Under the pieces are notes generated by a model. It was given only the letters and a program-made list of their open reading frames with translations, made no database searches and was not told where the DNA came from. Positions 26,261 to 35,200 of a stretch of 64,000 nt of DNA are shown here, piece by piece. The position numbers were made by a program, and so were the translations under genes. This stretch comes from CAXXOK01 sp035353615. GTDB taxonomy: Bacteria > Bacillota > Clostridia > Christensenellales > Aristaeellaceae. Location of the stretch: contig DAOPZY010000016.1 of NCBI GenBank assembly GCA_035353615.1, positions 4,804 to 68,803 on the forward strand, in the 5' to 3' direction. How positions within the stretch are numbered: the stretch's first letter is position 1; every line of letters begins with the position of its first letter.

Positions 26261-26405
26261 GGCATCCCGCCGGGTATGCCCGGCTCCGGCGACGTTATGC
26301 CCCAAACGCCGTCCAACCGTTACCGCTATGCCAACATGGAGGTAACGAGTTTGTTCCGCCCATGCGGTAACGCTGCCCAATCCTGACCGATAAAGGAGTT
26401 TGCCT

Positions 26406-27446
26406 ATGCCCAACGACGATCGCCTGATCACCACCGGCTTCCGCGAAGGCGAGGATGAGCAGGAACAAAGCCTGCGCCCAAAGGCGCTTCGGGATTATGT
26501 CGGTCAGGAGCCGATTAAGCAAAACCTGCGCATTTCCATTGAAGCTGCGCTCAAGCGCCGGGAGCCTTTGGATCATCTGTTGCTGTATGGCCCGCCCGGC
26601 CTTGGCAAAACCACGCTCGCCGGCATCATCGCCTCGGAAATGGGTCAGAATATCCGCATCACCAGCGGCCCCGCGATCGACCGGCCGGGCGATCTGGCCA
26701 GCATCCTCACCAACCTGACCGACGGGGATATCCTGTTTATTGATGAAATCCACCGGTTGAGCCGTTCGGTGGAGGAGGTTCTGTACCCCGCCATGGAGGA
26801 TTACGCGCTGGATATCATGATCGGCAAAGGCCCCACAGCCCGGAGCATCCGGCTCGATCTGCCGCGCTTTACGCTTGTGGGAGCTACCACGCGCGCGGGG
26901 CTTCTGTCCGCGCCGCTGCGCGACCGGTTTGGCCTGCTGTTCCGGCTGGAAATGTACAACCGGGAGGAGTTAGCCTCCATCCTGCGCCGCAACGCCAATT
27001 TGCTGCATGTGCAGGCGGATGAATCCGGCATTCTCGAAATCGCGGGCCGCAGTCGGGGCACGCCCCGAATCGCCAACCGGATGTTGCGCCGCGTGCGGGA
27101 TTATGCGCAAATCCGCGCCAACGGCTGCATCACCTGCGATATTGCCAATCAGGCGCTGAACATGCTGGACGTGGACCCGATCGGTCTGGATCGGGTGGAT
27201 CGCACCATGCTTGCCACCATGATGGATAAGTTCGCCGGCGGGCCTGTCGGGCTGGAAACCCTGAGCGCCATGACCGGGGAAGATACGACCACCATCGAGG
27301 ACGTATACGAACCGTACCTGATGCAGTTGGGGTTCCTGATCCGCACGCCGCGCGGCCGCATCGTTACCCCGGCCGCCTATGAGCACATGGGGCGCAAACC
27401 CCTCGCCGCCGAAGCCGACCCGGGGGACGAGCAACTGAAATTCTGA
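26406..27446 (+). CDS. ruvB: Holliday junction branch-migration ATPase RuvB
   Basis: A 346-residue AAA+ motor. Walker A is GPPGLGKTTLA (about 60-70) and Walker B is LFIDEIHRL. Sensor 1 is in LVGATTRAG, and the arginine-finger region is SAPLRDRFG. The C-terminal winged helix includes IRTPRGRIVTPAAYEH. It pumps DNA through RuvA-bound junctions. AAAGGAG lies seven bases upstream of ATG 26406. Length is typical. Confidence 0.98.
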   Translation: MPNDDRLITTGFREGEDEQEQSLRPKALRDYVGQEPIKQNLRISIEAALKRREPLDHLLLYGPPGLGKTTLAGIIASEMGQNIRITSGPAIDRPGDLASILTNLTDGDILFIDEIHRLSRSVEEVLYPAMEDYALDIMIGKGPTARSIRLDLPRFTLVGATTRAGLLSAPLRDRFGLLFRLEMYNREELASILRRNANLLHVQADESGILEIAGRSRGTPRIANRMLRRVRDYAQIRANGCITCDIANQALNMLDVDPIGLDRVDRTMLATMMDKFAGGPVGLETLSAMTGEDTTTIEDVYEPYLMQLGFLIRTPRGRIVTPAAYEHMGRKPLAAEADPGDEQLKF

Positions 27447-27462
27447 CAGGAGCACGAGTTTT

Positions 27463-28488
27463 TTGAAAACGAGCGATTTTTACTATGACCTTCCGGAAAC
27501 GCTGATTGCGCAAACCCCCATCGAACCCCGCGACCACAGCCGGATGCTGGTGTACCATCGCGCGGACCGCAGCGTGGAACACCTGCATTTCTATGACCTT
27601 CCCCGGTTTTTAACGCCCGGCGACGCGTTGGTACTGAACGAAACCAAGGTGATCCCCGCACGGCTGCTCGGCCAGAAGGAACAGACCGGCGTGCCGGTGG
27701 AAATCCTTTTGCTGAAGCGCATTTCCACCGACGTGTGGGAGGCGCTCGTGCGACCGGGCCGTCGATTGCTGCCGGGCACCTTTTGTACATTCGGGGGCGG
27801 CCTGCTGCGCGCGGAAATCCTTTCTACGCTGGAAAGCGGCGGCCGCATGGTTCGCTTTCACTACAAGGGCGTTTTTGAAGCGCTGCTGGACGAGCTGGGC
27901 CAGATGCCCTTGCCGCCGTATATTCATGAGCATCTGATGGATCAGAGCCGCTACCAGACAGTGTATGCCAAGGCAGAAGGCAGCGCGGCCGCGCCCACGG
28001 CCGGGTTGCACTTTACGCCGCAGCTGCTTTCCGATATCCGCGCCATGGGCGTGGCTGTGGTGCCTGTTTTACTGCATGTGGGGCTTGGCACTTTCCGCCC
28101 CGTGAAGGTCGAAAATCTGGACGAACATGTGATGCACGTTGAGCATTACGAGGTGACGCCGGAGGCCGCAAATGCCATCAACGCCGCGCGCGCCAGCGGC
28201 AAACGCTGCGTGTGCGTGGGCACCACCAGCGTCCGCACCCTGGAAACCGTGGCCGACGGCGCGGGCGTTATCCAGCCCAAAAGCGGCGAAACCGGCATCT
28301 TCATCACGCCCGGTTATCAGTACCGCGCGGTGGATGCGCTGATCACCAACTTTCACCTTCCGGAAAGCACGCTGCTGATGCTGGTTTCCGCCCTGATGGG
28401 CCGGGAGGAAGCCCTGCGTGTGTACCGGATTGCCGTTGAAGAACAGTACCGGTTTTTTTCCTTTGGGGATTGCATGCTGATACTGTAA
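27463..28488 (+). CDS. queA: S-adenosylmethionine:tRNA ribosyltransferase-isomerase
   Basis: A 341-residue enzyme that adds the epoxycyclopentane-forming ribose unit from SAM to preQ1 in tRNA, a late step of queuosine synthesis. Signatures are FYYDLPETLIAQTP at the N-terminus, ALVLNETKVIPARLLG, the AAPTAGLHFT motif (about 176-185) and a C-terminal TNFHLPESTLLMLVSALMG. It uses a TTG start at 27463 with AGGAG about ten bases upstream. queA-ruvB linkage is common in Firmicutes. Confidence 0.96.
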   Translation: MKTSDFYYDLPETLIAQTPIEPRDHSRMLVYHRADRSVEHLHFYDLPRFLTPGDALVLNETKVIPARLLGQKEQTGVPVEILLLKRISTDVWEALVRPGRRLLPGTFCTFGGGLLRAEILSTLESGGRMVRFHYKGVFEALLDELGQMPLPPYIHEHLMDQSRYQTVYAKAEGSAAAPTAGLHFTPQLLSDIRAMGVAVVPVLLHVGLGTFRPVKVENLDEHVMHVEHYEVTPEAANAINAARASGKRCVCVGTTSVRTLETVADGAGVIQPKSGETGIFITPGYQYRAVDALITNFHLPESTLLMLVSALMGREEALRVYRIAVEEQYRFFSFGDCMLIL

Positions 28489-28708
28489 CCGCGCTTGGTT
28501 TTCGTGCGTTTGCCATCTGCGTGCCGGGGTTTGCCTGTATCCGTAAGCCGGGGACTCCCGCTCAAACCTTGCCATGCGGGCAACCCGAATCTCCCGCAAG
28601 GTTTTACCGCGCGCCCCCGACAGCAGGCAACTTTAACGCCTGTGCCGGCAGTTAAAACTACGTTGCTCGCCTCCCTCTTTGAGGCATATCCCCGAAAACC
28701 TCATCAAA

Positions 28709-28742
28709 AAACCGCCGTGGGCTTTGAGCCTGTCGGCGGTTT
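28709..28742 (+). terminator. Terminator of ruvCAB-queA operon
   Basis: AAACCGCCG pairs with CGGCGGTTT. The interior contains a second small stem (GGC...GCC). Confidence 0.75.
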
Positions 28743-28799
28743 AGTGGTAGCGTCGGGTTTGACGATCCGGTGTCAGGCTGCCGAATAACCGAATGGAGC

Positions 28800-28955
28800 C
28801 ATAGGCTGCGCCACATGATGCTTGCGACGCCCGCGACGCTTACGTTGAATGTGGTTCACATTCGGCCTTTGACGGGCAAGGGAGTTTTGCTCCCGCGCCC
28901 AACACGGCTTTGCCCCGAACTCTTTATCTACGGCGAAGGTTTTTTGCTGTCAGCA
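28800..28955 (-). repeat. Dispersed intergenic repeat, diverged copy G
   Basis: Read on the minus strand, it follows copies A and B: an AAAAACCTTCGCCG head, GGGGCAAAGCC, CTTGCCCGTCAAAGGCC, and an ATGTGGCGCAGCC tail. Many substitutions suggest an old copy. Confidence 0.5.
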
Positions 28956-28959
28956 CAGT

Positions 28960-29610
28960 TTACTTTGCTTGGTCGTATTCCTGCCGATCCGCCGTTTTTT
29001 GGCCGATCTTATTCTCCGTGCCGTTCAGGAGCCGCGTAATGTTGGCTCGGTGGCGAACCACCACAAGGATAAACAGGATGACCGTAAACGCGCAGGTAAA
29101 CCACTGCCCCCAATGCGTGGCGCACATCAGCGCCATGTAGGTGAACAGCATGACCATGCTGCCAAGGCTGATAAAGCGGGTGAGAGCAATCGTCCCCACA
29201 CACAGCAGAATGGCGATGATGCCCCAGAGAGGGTTCACAAAAAAGATCACCGCAGCCGAGCACGCCACGCCCTTGCCGCCTTTAAAGCCAAAGAAGCAAG
29301 GCCAGTTATGCCCTAAAACCGCGAACAGCCCGCCCAGCATAGCGCCAAAGTTCGCCACGCCGAACGTGACGCCCGGCAGCAGAAGGCTGCCCAGCCAGCA
29401 GGCCAGCGTCGCTTTGATAAAATCGCCAAGGAATGTAATCAGGCCCTTTTTGAGGCCCAATACGCGCAGCACGTTGCTGGCCCCCGTATTGTGACTGCCA
29501 ACCGTGCGGATGTTCACGCCCGCCCGATTACTGACCAGAATACCGGTGGAAATGCAGCCCAACAGATAGCCCGCCACTGCAACCGCAACGGAAATCAGGA
29601 TTTGTTGCAT
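28960..29610 (-). CDS. plsY: Acyl-phosphate:glycerol-3-phosphate acyltransferase
   Basis: A 216-residue integral membrane protein with about five hydrophobic segments. It has the PlsY motifs VGSHNTGASNVLR (about 36-48), LGDFIKA, and HNWPCFFGFKGGKGVA (about 95-110). It uses acyl-phosphate made by PlsX for the first acylation of phospholipid synthesis. The ATG at 29610 has AAAGGAGAA upstream. A minus-strand TATAAT box at 29649-29644 lies just upstream, but its -35 is poor. Confidence 0.95.
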   Translation of the reverse strand: MQQILISVAVAVAGYLLGCISTGILVSNRAGVNIRTVGSHNTGASNVLRVLGLKKGLITFLGDFIKATLACWLGSLLLPGVTFGVANFGAMLGGLFAVLGHNWPCFFGFKGGKGVACSAAVIFFVNPLWGIIAILLCVGTIALTRFISLGSMVMLFTYMALMCATHWGQWFTCAFTVILFILVVVRHRANITRLLNGTENKIGQKTADRQEYDQAK

Positions 29611-29889
29611 CGCTTTCTCCTTTATCATGGTAGGGTACGCTTTATTATACCATGGATGCGCATCCTTGCATAGCGACCCAGCCCGGCCCGTAATCAGCCG
29701 CCGGGCAGGAGCAAGCCGCCTATCCGCATGGGATCTGCAGCCCTGCGCTTCGTTTCAGCGTTCCCGATCATCCGGGCGATTCGGCCCCGGCGCGTTGCCG
29801 CTTCCGGCAGGCTTGGCACCCGAGTGCGTTCGCCCGTTCAGACTTCCAAGCCGTATCAGCGCGGGCAAGGCATCATGCCGCGTTGCGGT

Positions 29890-31173
29890 TTACTCCTGCT
29901 CCACGCGGATCATGCTCTCCAGCGTCGCAATGTCCCCATCCAAGGCGGCGATGGCACGCTGCATGGCCTTTTCGCTAGCCGTGTGGGTAATCACCACCAG
30001 TGTGGCGCGGCCGTTGTGGCATTCGCCTTTCTGCTGCACGGCGGCAATGCTTACCTCCTCATCGGCAAGGCATTTGGCCACGCGGCTCAGCACGCCCGGC
30101 TCGTCCTTGGCGAGCATGCGGATGTAAAACGGGCATTGCCAGTCCGTATTGTTTTGCAGGGATACCTTGGGGTTCAGCTCGTTTTCAAACGTAGGGTACA
30201 GATGCTGGCAGGCGGTAGCCGCGCGCTCCAGATCGCTTACAATGGCGCTGGCCGTCGGCATATCCCCCGCGCCCCGGCCCAGAAACATCATATCCTGACA
30301 GGCGTGCCCATGCAGGTATACCGCGTTGAACGAGCCGGACACGTTCGCCAGCGGATGATCGCTGCGGATAAACGTCGGGTGCACGCGTGTTTCAACCTTC
30401 AAACCGTCCCGTTTGGCAATGGCAAGCAATTTGAGCGTATACCCCAGCTCCTGCCCGCAACGGATGTCCTCGGCGCTCACATGCGTAATCCCTTCCACAT
30501 ACACATCGTCAAACGGCACGCGGCCGTGGAACGCCAGCGAAGCCAGAATGCTGAGTTTATAGGCGGCGTCCAGCCCTTCCACGTCGGCGGCCGGGTCGGG
30601 TTCGGCCAAGCCGAGGCGTTGCGCATCGCTGAGCACCGTTTTGTAATCCTCGGCGTTTTTGCTCATCCGGGTCAGGATGTAGTTCGTGGTTCCGTTCACA
30701 ATGCCGAAGATTTTATCGATGCGGTTCGCCTGAAGGCTTTCCTCCAGCGAATGGATGATCGGGATCGCGCCGCATACGGCGGCTTCGTAATACAGCCCGG
30801 CGTGGCTGGCTTTCGCCGCCTTTTGCAGCTCGTGCCAGTGCAGCGCGAAGGCAACCTTATTAGCGGTCACCACGGTTTTGCCGGCGGTGAGCGCGCGCAG
30901 CATCAGCGAATAGGCAGGTTCTTCCCCGCCCAAAAACTCCACAACAATCTGGATTTCCGGATCCTCCAGCACATCGGCGGGGTTGTCCGTCAGCACTCCG
31001 TCCGGAAACTGAATGTCCCGCTGCTTATGCAGGTCGCGCACCAGAACCTTTTTAACGCTGAAGCGCAACCCGGCCCGGTGCTCAATATCCTTTCCAAAGC
31101 CTTCCAGCAGCCGCCATACGCCGCTTCCCACATTGCCGCAGCCTAAAAAACCGATGATGATATTCCTCGTCAT
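29890..31173 (-). CDS. hom: Homoserine dehydrogenase
   Basis: A 427-residue enzyme that reduces aspartate semialdehyde to homoserine for threonine and methionine synthesis. The N-terminal NAD(P) loop is GFLGCGNVGSGVWRLL. The catalytic region holds ANKVAFALHWHELQ and YYEAAVCGAIPIIHSL, then VNGTTNYILTRM and DVEGLDAAYKLSILA. A C-terminal ACT domain (about 345-425) suggests feedback by threonine. AAGGAAGG precedes ATG 31173. It lies 110 bases after coaX and may share its transcript. Confidence 0.96.
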   Translation of the reverse strand: MTRNIIIGFLGCGNVGSGVWRLLEGFGKDIEHRAGLRFSVKKVLVRDLHKQRDIQFPDGVLTDNPADVLEDPEIQIVVEFLGGEEPAYSLMLRALTAGKTVVTANKVAFALHWHELQKAAKASHAGLYYEAAVCGAIPIIHSLEESLQANRIDKIFGIVNGTTNYILTRMSKNAEDYKTVLSDAQRLGLAEPDPAADVEGLDAAYKLSILASLAFHGRVPFDDVYVEGITHVSAEDIRCGQELGYTLKLLAIAKRDGLKVETRVHPTFIRSDHPLANVSGSFNAVYLHGHACQDMMFLGRGAGDMPTASAIVSDLERAATACQHLYPTFENELNPKVSLQNNTDWQCPFYIRMLAKDEPGVLSRVAKCLADEEVSIAAVQQKGECHNGRATLVVITHTASEKAMQRAIAALDGDIATLESMIRVEQE

Positions 31174-31283
31174 GGTTATACCTTCCTTTCGAGTGGATGC
31201 CGATATCCATACAACGCCGTTGCATCCGCTTTGCCGGCTGCAACGGGCGCGCGGGTTGAAAGCTCAGCCGTACCCCGTGCGCC

Positions 31284-32051
31284 TTAGCAGTTGCGTTCGT
31301 AGAGGATGCGCAAACCTTTGAGCGTTAACAGACCGTCCAGCTTGTCAATGCTGTGATCGTCCTGCGCCACCAGCACGGCCATGCCGCCGGTAGCCACCAC
31401 AAAGGCGTTGGGCGCGTTCAACTCCGCGCGCATGCGCTTCACCAGATAATCCACCTGCCCGATGTATCCGTAAATCAGGCCGGATTGGAGGTTGGTAATC
31501 GTTGTGCGCCCGATCACGCTGGCTGGCTTAATCAGCTCAAAACGCGGCAGCTTGGAGGTTCTGCCCACCAGCGCTTCACTGGCCAGCTTGATGCCGGGGC
31601 AGATGCACCCGCCGAGGAAATTTCCTTTTTCATCCAACGCGCCAAAGGTGGTCGCCGTGCCAAAGTCAATAAAGATGCACGGCCCGCCGTACTGATCGTA
31701 CGCGGCAACCGCGTTGGCGATGCGGTCGCTGCCCAATTCCCGCGGATTTTCGTACTTGAGGTTGATGCCGGTCTTAATACCCGGCTCCACCATCATGGGG
31801 GAGCGCCCAAAATAGTTTTTGCACATGTGTTCCAGCGTGAAATTGATGGTCGGCACCACGCTTGAAATCGCAACGCCTTCCACGTCCCGCACATCCATGT
31901 TTTCATGCGCGAACAGGTTGGAAATCAGGATGCCGTACTCGTCGGAGGTATACGTCTGGCTGGTGGAAATCCGCCAGTATTTAACCATCTCGTGGCCTTG
32001 GAACAGGGCGGTTTTAATATTGGTGTTTCCCACGTCCATGGTGAAGATCAT
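31284..32051 (-). CDS. coaX: Type III pantothenate kinase
   Basis: A 255-residue ASKHA kinase that phosphorylates pantothenate, the first step of CoA synthesis. Motifs are MDVGNTNIKTALF, GVAISSVVPTINF, GSDRIANAVAAYDQYG, IDFGTATTFGALDEKGNFLGGCICPG and VVATGGMAV. AAAGGAG lies before the ATG at 32051. The upstream gene on the same strand encodes a vitamin-type ECF S component, which makes pantothenate uptake followed by phosphorylation an attractive pairing. Confidence 0.96.
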   Translation of the reverse strand: MIFTMDVGNTNIKTALFQGHEMVKYWRISTSQTYTSDEYGILISNLFAHENMDVRDVEGVAISSVVPTINFTLEHMCKNYFGRSPMMVEPGIKTGINLKYENPRELGSDRIANAVAAYDQYGGPCIFIDFGTATTFGALDEKGNFLGGCICPGIKLASEALVGRTSKLPRFELIKPASVIGRTTITNLQSGLIYGYIGQVDYLVKRMRAELNAPNAFVVATGGMAVLVAQDDHSIDKLDGLLTLKGLRILYERNC

Positions 32052-32382
32052 GTGATACGCTCCTTTATGCTCAGGTTTACCCTTCCGGCGGGTGCGGCTA
32101 CGACTGTGCCTCCCGATAAACGGCGCGCCCTCCCAACTGCGGCTTCAAAGGGCGATGCACGGGCGGGCGCGCGTCTGCGCCTTCCAAACGCGCCGATTTC
32201 CAAGGAATTGCGCGGAGGGAGAGGGCTCCGTTCCGCTCCCCCCCACGCTGCCGGAAATGGTCCGGCGCTGTAAAAACATATCAGATGGTCGCGTGCAATG
32301 CGGGCCAAGCCTCCGCCGTTTTGGAAAAGCGAAGCGCAATAGCCGCGCCCATTCCGTTGCCCGCATTCAAACGCTTGCGCTG
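32052..32382 (-). other. 331-bp gap between S-component gene and coaX
   Basis: No gene, clear promoter or known riboswitch is visible. The end next to coaX holds only its ribosome site. Confidence 0.4.
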
Positions 32383-33300
32383 TTACTCGCGGGGGCTTTC
32401 GGCGGGTTCCCGTGCGCCCGGCGCGTCATCCGGCTGGCGCGAACTGAACGTAGACATTTCGGCATCAGGCGCATCGGCTTGCGCGGCTGCCGTTTGCGGA
32501 GTCGCCAGCTGTGGGGCCGCCGCTTGCAATGCCGCTGATTGCGAGGCTTCCGTGAGCGAAGCTTCCGTTTGGGAGGCTACCGCTTGTGAGGTTTCCGTTT
32601 GCAAGGTCGCGGATTGTTGGGTTGGCATGGCCTTGCGCCGGTTGCGGCGGGTCACGGCATCCACCGCCGTTTTAAGCATTGGTATCAGCACCGCCGCGAC
32701 CGCCGCTTCCGCAAGCCCGTTGGGCAGGCCGACCACCGCCACCAGCCATGCGCCCGCATTGTCCAGATAGGCGTTGCCCGCGTTGCCCGTCGAAATCAGG
32801 TTGTTGACCAGCACCGTCAAATCCGTACCGTAGAGGATTACGATCATCCCCAGGCAAAGCACCGTGTTGGTCGCGGCGCCGATTGCGGCGGCCACGCCCG
32901 CGCCCAGCTTATCAACGGCGTTTTTCCGTTTAAACAGCGTTCCCCACAGCCTGTATGCCGCCCAAGCCGCGAGGGGGATCAGCATCCGCGGCAAAACGCT
33001 TACCAACGGATTGCGAAAGAAAAGCGTCAGCCCCACCATGCCCGTGCCCCATGCGCGGATCAGGCTGCAAAGGCCAAAGATCAGGCCGACCAGCACGCCC
33101 ACCCACGGCCCTTCCGCAAGCGCGGCCAGGATCACAGGGATGTGTACCAGCGTCACGGCCGGCAGCGGGGGCGGCAGCATAATCATCCCTACCGGGGTAA
33201 AGGTGAGCAGCGCGGTCACCGCGCCCAGCATGGCGGTTACCACCATACGCCGGATTGCTTCGGACTGTTTGACTCTCCTGGATACAGTTTTTCCATTCAT
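32383..33300 (-). CDS. ECF transporter S component with repetitive C-terminal tail, possibly pantothenate
   Basis: A 305-residue protein. Residues 1-224 form a five- to six-segment membrane domain of the ECF S-component type: an ISR..-like basic start, VVTAMLGAVTALLTF, PAVTLVHIPVILAALAEGPWVGVLVGLIFG and NPLVSVLPRMLIPLAAW. Residues 225-305 are hydrophilic; about 228-277 is ten tandem pentads of pattern Q-x-A-x-x. GGAGG precedes ATG 33300. The neighbouring coaX suggests pantothenate as ligand (PanT-like), but other vitamins are possible. The tail is not a normal part of S components and looks low-complexity and cytoplasmic. Confidence 0.8.
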   Translation of the reverse strand: MNGKTVSRRVKQSEAIRRMVVTAMLGAVTALLTFTPVGMIMLPPPLPAVTLVHIPVILAALAEGPWVGVLVGLIFGLCSLIRAWGTGMVGLTLFFRNPLVSVLPRMLIPLAAWAAYRLWGTLFKRKNAVDKLGAGVAAAIGAATNTVLCLGMIVILYGTDLTVLVNNLISTGNAGNAYLDNAGAWLVAVVGLPNGLAEAAVAAVLIPMLKTAVDAVTRRNRRKAMPTQQSATLQTETSQAVASQTEASLTEASQSAALQAAAPQLATPQTAAAQADAPDAEMSTFSSRQPDDAPGAREPAESPRE

Positions 33301-33589
33301 TTGATTTTCCTCCGTTCGAGTTCGCTTTGGATACCCGACGATGGATACGGACCTCCCCCCGGAAGTGTCCGCCGCGCCTGCGTTGCCCAAGAAAAACAGA
33401 CTGCCGGTCAGGGTTTCTCTGCTTTTCGGTTTGTTCTAAACAGGCGACGGAACGGGTTAGCCAATCAGGGGTCCGTATCTGCCGAACGTTTCGGCTACCG
33501 ATGTGCAAAGGGCTTTGGTCGTGTCCGATCCTTGCGGTATCAGCACAGCCCTAATATTATATTATAGCCCCACCGGGCTAAAAAGTAAA
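33301..33589 (-). promoter_or_regulatory. Promoter and about 250-nt leader of S-component gene
   Basis: Minus-strand TTTACT (33589-33584), 17-base spacer, TATAAT (33566-33561). Transcription from about 33554 leaves a leader of roughly 250 bases. I recognise no TPP, THF, FMN, cobalamin or preQ1 core in it. It holds a hairpin with GGAC...GTCC arms at about 33345-33368. Confidence 0.6.
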
Positions 33590-33619
33590 CTGCCGCCAAC
33601 GGTAGCGCGGTTCTTTCCA

Positions 33620-33680
33620 AACCCTCGCCGCAGCCGAACCGAGCGGACGGACGAAACCGAAGCGAGGGCGCCGCTATCCA
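33620..33680 (+). repeat. Fragment of dispersed repeat (head only), copy H
   Basis: CCCTCGCCGCAGCCGAACCG matches the family head and is then closed by GAAGCGAGGG to form a long-range palindrome. Nothing else is visible between 33590 and 33863. Confidence 0.45.
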
Positions 33681-33863
33681 TTTGACGCGGGCAAACGGCC
33701 CGAAAGGCATTGCCGTGAACGAGGCAAACGAAACGCAACGGTTCTCCGGCAAACAGCGAAGCTGCCGCAGCGGATCAACGCCTTGCCTCAGCAGGGATGC
33801 CGCAATAAAAGCCAATCCCGTACAGCGCGCAGGGCGTTTCCGGCAGACCCTTTGAAACGCAAC

Positions 33864-33922
33864 AAAAACCCCAAGCCCGATTCGTGCCGCTGTGTGCGCA
33901 GGCACGTTCAAGCTTGGGGTTT
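33864..33922 (-). terminator. Terminator of the M24 peptidase-efp-CD1247 operon
   Basis: On the minus strand AAACCCCAAGC pairs with GCTTGGGGTTT, followed by a TTTTTG tail. An inner GTGCC/GGCAC stem stacks within. Confidence 0.8.
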
Positions 33923-34056
33923 GTATCGGTTTCATGCTGGGGTAACGCGTCGCGCGTGGGCAGAGCGCGCGCGCAGCGCGAGCAAACGTCCTGCTGTTGG
34001 CCGTAAGGGCTATCGCCTCAGGCACGGTGGAATCGTTGCCGGCTTCGCCTGCCTTT

Positions 34057-34512
34057 TCAGTGCTTGCCCTTGCCGTCGTCCTCGTCCTCACCCTCGATTA
34101 CATCGGGAAAAAACGGCTTGTGGCAATTGGGGCACAGCGGGCTTTCGTCAAAGTCGATATCCGCCGCCTTGATCTGCATCGTTTTGCCGCAGTTCGGGCA
34201 ATCGAAGGAGAGTTCTTCGTTTTCATCGAACTCCTCGGCGTCGTCGTCATCCATTTCCTCGTCGTCATCGTCATCGTCGCCGTCGTCATCGCCAAACAGC
34301 GCGTCCTCAATGTCGCCAAGGTCCCCGTCGATGGATTCGACATACTCGTCCAGTTCGTCCACGTCCTCTTCCAGCTCGCCCAGCTTTTGGGCCATCTCGT
34401 CCATCACGCCGAGCATTTCCAGCAGAAGCCGGTTCTCGTTCTTTTCCTTGTCGATTCCCAGGCCCTCCGCGAGGCCGCGAAGGTACGATGTGCGGTCTGT
34501 GATACTGCTCAT
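34057..34512 (-). CDS. CD1247-like acidic zinc-ribbon protein
   Basis: A 151-residue protein. Residues 1-70 form a predicted helical region (SYLRGLAEGLGIDKEKNENRLL, then a coiled coil of E, D and L). Residues about 72-98 are almost all Asp/Glu. The C-terminal part has two zinc-binding knuckles, FDCPNCGKT and PLCPNCHKPFFPDVIE. Such proteins, named for a Clostridioides difficile homologue, are conserved in Clostridia and often lie beside efp; function is unknown, though the ribbon and acidic stretch suggest contact with nucleic acid or ribosome components. AAAGGA precedes the ATG. Confidence 0.82.
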   Translation of the reverse strand: MSSITDRTSYLRGLAEGLGIDKEKNENRLLLEMLGVMDEMAQKLGELEEDVDELDEYVESIDGDLGDIEDALFGDDDGDDDDDDEEMDDDDAEEFDENEELSFDCPNCGKTMQIKAADIDFDESPLCPNCHKPFFPDVIEGEDEDDGKGKH

Positions 34513-34608
34513 ACTGATTCCTTTCCCCCGCGCTGGCGCGCGTGGCTGTCGAATGGGTTCATCCGCAGGAGTGGGTCCGTGCTTCCATTACGCGGTCAGG
34601 TCAGGCAA

Positions 34609-35166
34609 TCAGCAACGCTCCATGTACTCGCCTACGCGCGTGTCAATGCGGATGCGATCGCCAATGTTGATAAACAGCGGCACCTGTAAGGTGTAGCCCG
34701 TTTCCACAGTCGCGGGTTTATAGGTGTTGCTCGCGGTATCGCCCTTAAAGCCCGGCTCGGTGTTCACCACTTCCAACTCCACGAAGTTGGGGGCGGCTAC
34801 GCTGAACGCGACCTCCTTGAAGAAACGGACCGTCACGTTGGTGCCTTCCTTCACGTAGGGGATGGCGTCCTCCACCTGTTCCTTGTTCAGCGGGATTTGC
34901 TCGTAGGTTTCCAGATCCATGAAGTAGTACAGTTCGCCATCGGCGTACACATACTGCATTTCCTTGGTTTCCACAATCGCGCGGGGCATTTTGTCCGTCG
35001 GGTTGAAAGTACGCTCCACCACCGCGCCCGTCATGATGTTCTTGATCTTGGTGCGTACGAAAGCGGCGCCCTTGCCGGGTTTAACATGTTGGAAATCCAC
35101 GATGTTCCATACGCCGCCATCCCATTCGATGGTTACGCCTTTTCTGAAATCTCCCGCTGTGATCAT
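34609..35166 (-). CDS. efp: Translation elongation factor P
   Basis: A 185-residue EF-P of typical length. It rescues ribosomes stalled at consecutive prolines. The tip of domain I is HVKPGKGAAFVR, carrying a lysine at the position modified in many bacteria. The C-terminal signature GDTASNTYKPATVETGYTLQVPLFINIGDRIRIDTR is clear. GGAGG is upstream. It follows the M24 peptidase gene by 34 bases. Confidence 0.98.
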   Translation of the reverse strand: MITAGDFRKGVTIEWDGGVWNIVDFQHVKPGKGAAFVRTKIKNIMTGAVVERTFNPTDKMPRAIVETKEMQYVYADGELYYFMDLETYEQIPLNKEQVEDAIPYVKEGTNVTVRFFKEVAFSVAAPNFVELEVVNTEPGFKGDTASNTYKPATVETGYTLQVPLFINIGDRIRIDTRVGEYMERC

Positions 35167-35200
35167 TGGTGGTTCCTCCGTTCGTGAATTGGGTTCATGC

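Noticed and set aside
33301..33554. TPP, THF, preQ1 or cobalamin riboswitch in the S-component leader.
   Set aside because: None of the conserved cores could be found on the transcribed strand; left as an uncharacterised leader.
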